The translations under genes and the position numbers were made by a program. From Torreya grandis (lineage: Eukaryota; Streptophyta; Pinopsida; Cupressales; Taxaceae), in NCBI GenBank assembly GCA_037957365.1, contig JARHVA010001175.1, positions 767,501 to 831,500 on the forward strand: a stretch of DNA of 64,000 bases, given 5' to 3'. This document shows positions 62,041 to 64,000 of this stretch, in pieces. Positions within the stretch are counted from its first letter, which is position 1. Every line of letters starts with the position of its first letter. The notes below the pieces were generated by a model. That model saw only the letters and a program-made list of their open reading frames with translations. It had not been told where the DNA came from and searched no databases.

Positions 62041-63990
62041 ATTTAATTATTCACTTTATCATCAAAAAGACTACTCGTTGATCTTGATAATCTACCATAA
62101 TCTAAGTCTTTGAGAGGTTGATCTTTCAGCCATTTGTCTTCCCAAAAGCTTACTTTCCTACCATATCCAATCTTCCATCTGATGCCTCTTTGAATAAGAT
62201 CTAAAGTTTTGAGAGTTTCATTCCATATAATAGATCCTTTAGGGAGACAATGTTTAGTTAGTATCATGTAGCTATCTCCATTGAGGTATTTAGCCTCCAT
62301 GATACCACTCCATTCCTTATTTCCTTGCATCAACTTCTAGACAATCTTTGACATGAGGGATTTATTCATTAGGTGGATTTTTCTCAATCCTAGACCCCCT
62401 TAGTACTTGGGGGTGTAGACATTTTCCCATCCTAGTAGTGCCAATATTCTCTTTTCCTCTACCCCCAACCAGAGGAACTTTTTTTGAATCTATTATATTT
62501 TATCAATCACATATCTATGGATTTTAAAGATACTAAGGAAATAATAGGGGATACCTTGTAGAAATGATTTTAGGATTTGAGATTTTCCTACCTGAATCAA
62601 TTGTAACCCTTTCCATCTAACTAGTTTTCTTTGAATTCTTTCTATGATCATATTCCAATAATCAATTGTGACCTTGGATATAGTGAGTGGGAGTTCAAAT
62701 TATATAACAAGTAACTATTCACTAGAGCATCCCAAGATTCTTATAATTTTCCCTTTTAGGTCATCATAGGTGTTAAGGAAATAGATGTGGATTTCTCAAA
62801 GTTAATGATCTATCCAGAAGCCATTTCATAAGTGTTGAGAATTTTTTTCCACCTTCTCACTTCCATAATTGAGGCATTTCCAAATAGTATAGTATCATCT
62901 ACAAACTATTGGATGACAAAAGGTTAGACCATGGAATTAGGCTTGATGCCTCTGAACCCTCCTTGCCCCAAAAGGTTTCAAGTATTTCAACCCATTAACT
63001 CTACCAGTAGGATGAATAGTTAAGGGGAGAGGGGATCTCCCTACCTAAGATCTTTGCCAAATGGAAAGTGTCCTTTGAGAAATCCATTAACAAAAATAGA
63101 AAAATTTACAATGGAGATACACTCGTTTACCATATTAATAAAATGATATTGGAAGCCAAAATTCTTAAGGACCTTGATAAAAAAATTCATAGTTGACTCT
63201 ATCATAGGCTTTGGAAATGTCCAATTTGAATATCATACCTAGAGATTTGCACTTGGAGATTGAGTGGATGATTTCATGCATGGTGATAGTAGCATCCAAA
63301 ATTTTCCTACCTAGAATAAAACATTTTTGACATGGGGTAATGAGTTTGATCAGAAATGGTTATAATCTAATAACCAAGGTCCTAGTAAATATTTTATAAA
63401 CTGTGTTACATAGACTAATAGGTCTAATGTCCATCATAGAGGAGGCATACATCTTATTTGGCACTAATTCTATATAAGTGATGTTTAGCTACCATAGGAG
63501 CCCACCTATCCAAAAAAAATCTTTAACAGCATTAGTGACGTCCTTCCCTAATATGTCCCAAAATGTTTGGAAAAATGTTGGGGGGAATTCATCTGGCCTA
63601 GGGGATTTGAGAGCTCCCATTAAAAATATAGAAGCCATAACTTCATCTTCCATGATTGGTTTAGTTAGGAGGTTATTATCCTCTTTAATTAAAATAGAAG
63701 GGATGGAGTTTAGGAGCAACTCATTATCTTCTGTTAAGGAGTTGGTCTAATGAGTATCTAAAAGTGATTCAAAGTAGATAGTGGCTAGTTTTTCAATTTC
63801 TTCCACTTATTCAACTATTAGGCCATTTCATCCATAAGTCTGTTAATGGAGTTACTCTTCCTATGCTTCATAGTGGACTAGTGAAAGGATGTATTCCTAT
63901 CTCCCTCTTTCAGCCATTTTACCCTAGATTTTTGTTTCCATAACATTTCCTCCTCCTTCAAGTTTTGAATCCAATTTTTCAAGAGAGTTT
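62041..63990 (-). pseudogene. Reverse transcriptase of the LINE
   Basis: From the window edge: QKSRVKWLKEGDRNTSFH (about 63935-63880); KPIMEDEVMASIFLMGALKS (63666-63607, open at 63719-63489); MDIRPISLCNTVYKIFTRTL (about 63436-63377); KLDISKAYDRVNYEFF (about 63230-63183, first catalytic Asp kept); the FVDDT box at 62905-62891 with both catalytic Asp present; and GLGLRKIHLMNKSL (about 62404-62363). The C-terminal extension is open at 62333-62043. The order and motifs are those of plant non-LTR (L1) reverse transcriptases. Several stops fall at Gln or Trp positions and there are frameshifts between the segments, so it is inactive. Confidence 0.88.
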
Positions 63991-64000
63991 TCTAGAGATA

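Larger units (their letters stand above)
60930..64000 (-). mobile_element. L1-type LINE, 5' part outside the window, inactive
   Basis: On the minus strand, from the window edge inward: the endonuclease-RT linker, reverse transcriptase, the zinc-binding domain common to plant L1 proteins, and a C-terminal plant-type RNase H. ORF1 and the endonuclease would lie beyond 64000. No poly-A tail or target duplication is recognisable at the 3' end near 60750-60950. In-frame stops and frameshifts occur throughout. Confidence 0.85.

Noticed and set aside
63478..63750. Plus-strand open stretch of 90 codons
   Set aside because: Antisense to the LINE reverse transcriptase, which has clear motifs in this interval.
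1..64000. tRNA, rRNA, CRISPR, bacterial operon or organelle-derived sequence
   Set aside because: Scanning for tRNA T-arm patterns, rRNA-like conserved blocks, regularly spaced identical repeats and G+C shifts gave nothing. Tandem arrays found here are imperfect and lack unique spacers.

Overview
The window looks like intergenic DNA of a large, repeat-rich plant genome, most likely a gymnosperm. It is strongly A+T-rich and CpG-poor. I see no intact host gene in 64 kb, and nearly everything recognisable is a decayed retroelement. The gymnosperm assignment is an inference from the large element sizes, the Tat-type polyproteins and two long unfamiliar retroelement-associated reading frames. It has not been tested by a search.

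Layout. (1) 1-2020: flank with nothing identifiable. (2) 2026-22556, plus strand: a complete but dead Ty3/gypsy (Tat-like) element. It has LTRs of about 7.04 kb at 2026-9068 and 15524-22556, a near-perfect 5-bp target duplication, a tRNA-iMet-like primer site, and gag, protease, an archaeal-type RNase H, reverse transcriptase, a second RNase H and integrase in that order. (3) 22562-24921: spacer with a protease fragment of an older gypsy element. (4) about 24922-42464, plus strand: a second Tat-like element with the same domain order. Its long repeats (about 5.9 kb left, about 4.7 kb right after an internal deletion) are unrelated by eye to those of element 1. Each carries a decayed reading frame of up to about 1250 codons that matches no retroelement enzyme I know. 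(5) 42465-48480: spacer with an 87-bp tandem repeat, a 30-bp repeat that reads as a coiled-coil decapeptide array, and a small minus-strand pseudogene. (6) 48481 to about 58490, minus strand: a gag-protease-only LTR element with LTRs of about 3.4 and 4.0 kb that hold several tandem arrays and hairpins. (7) 58599-60726, minus strand: a decayed gene of unknown function. (8) about 60930-64000, minus strand: an L1-type LINE (reverse transcriptase, zinc-binding domain, RNase H) cut by the window end.

How it fits together. Each element once carried its own replication machinery; none does now. The in-frame stops are mostly TAA, TAG or TGA where Gln, Arg or Trp codons are expected. Where two copies can be compared, one copy keeps CAA or CAG and the other has TAA or TAG. 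This is the footprint of long-term C-to-T decay of silenced, methylated DNA. The most unusual items are the long reading frame inside the repeats of element 2 and the position of the extra RNase H, upstream of the reverse transcriptase, in both Tat-like elements.

Coordinates of domains and repeat ends were read by eye. Expect about 10-50 bp uncertainty except where a specific motif position is given.
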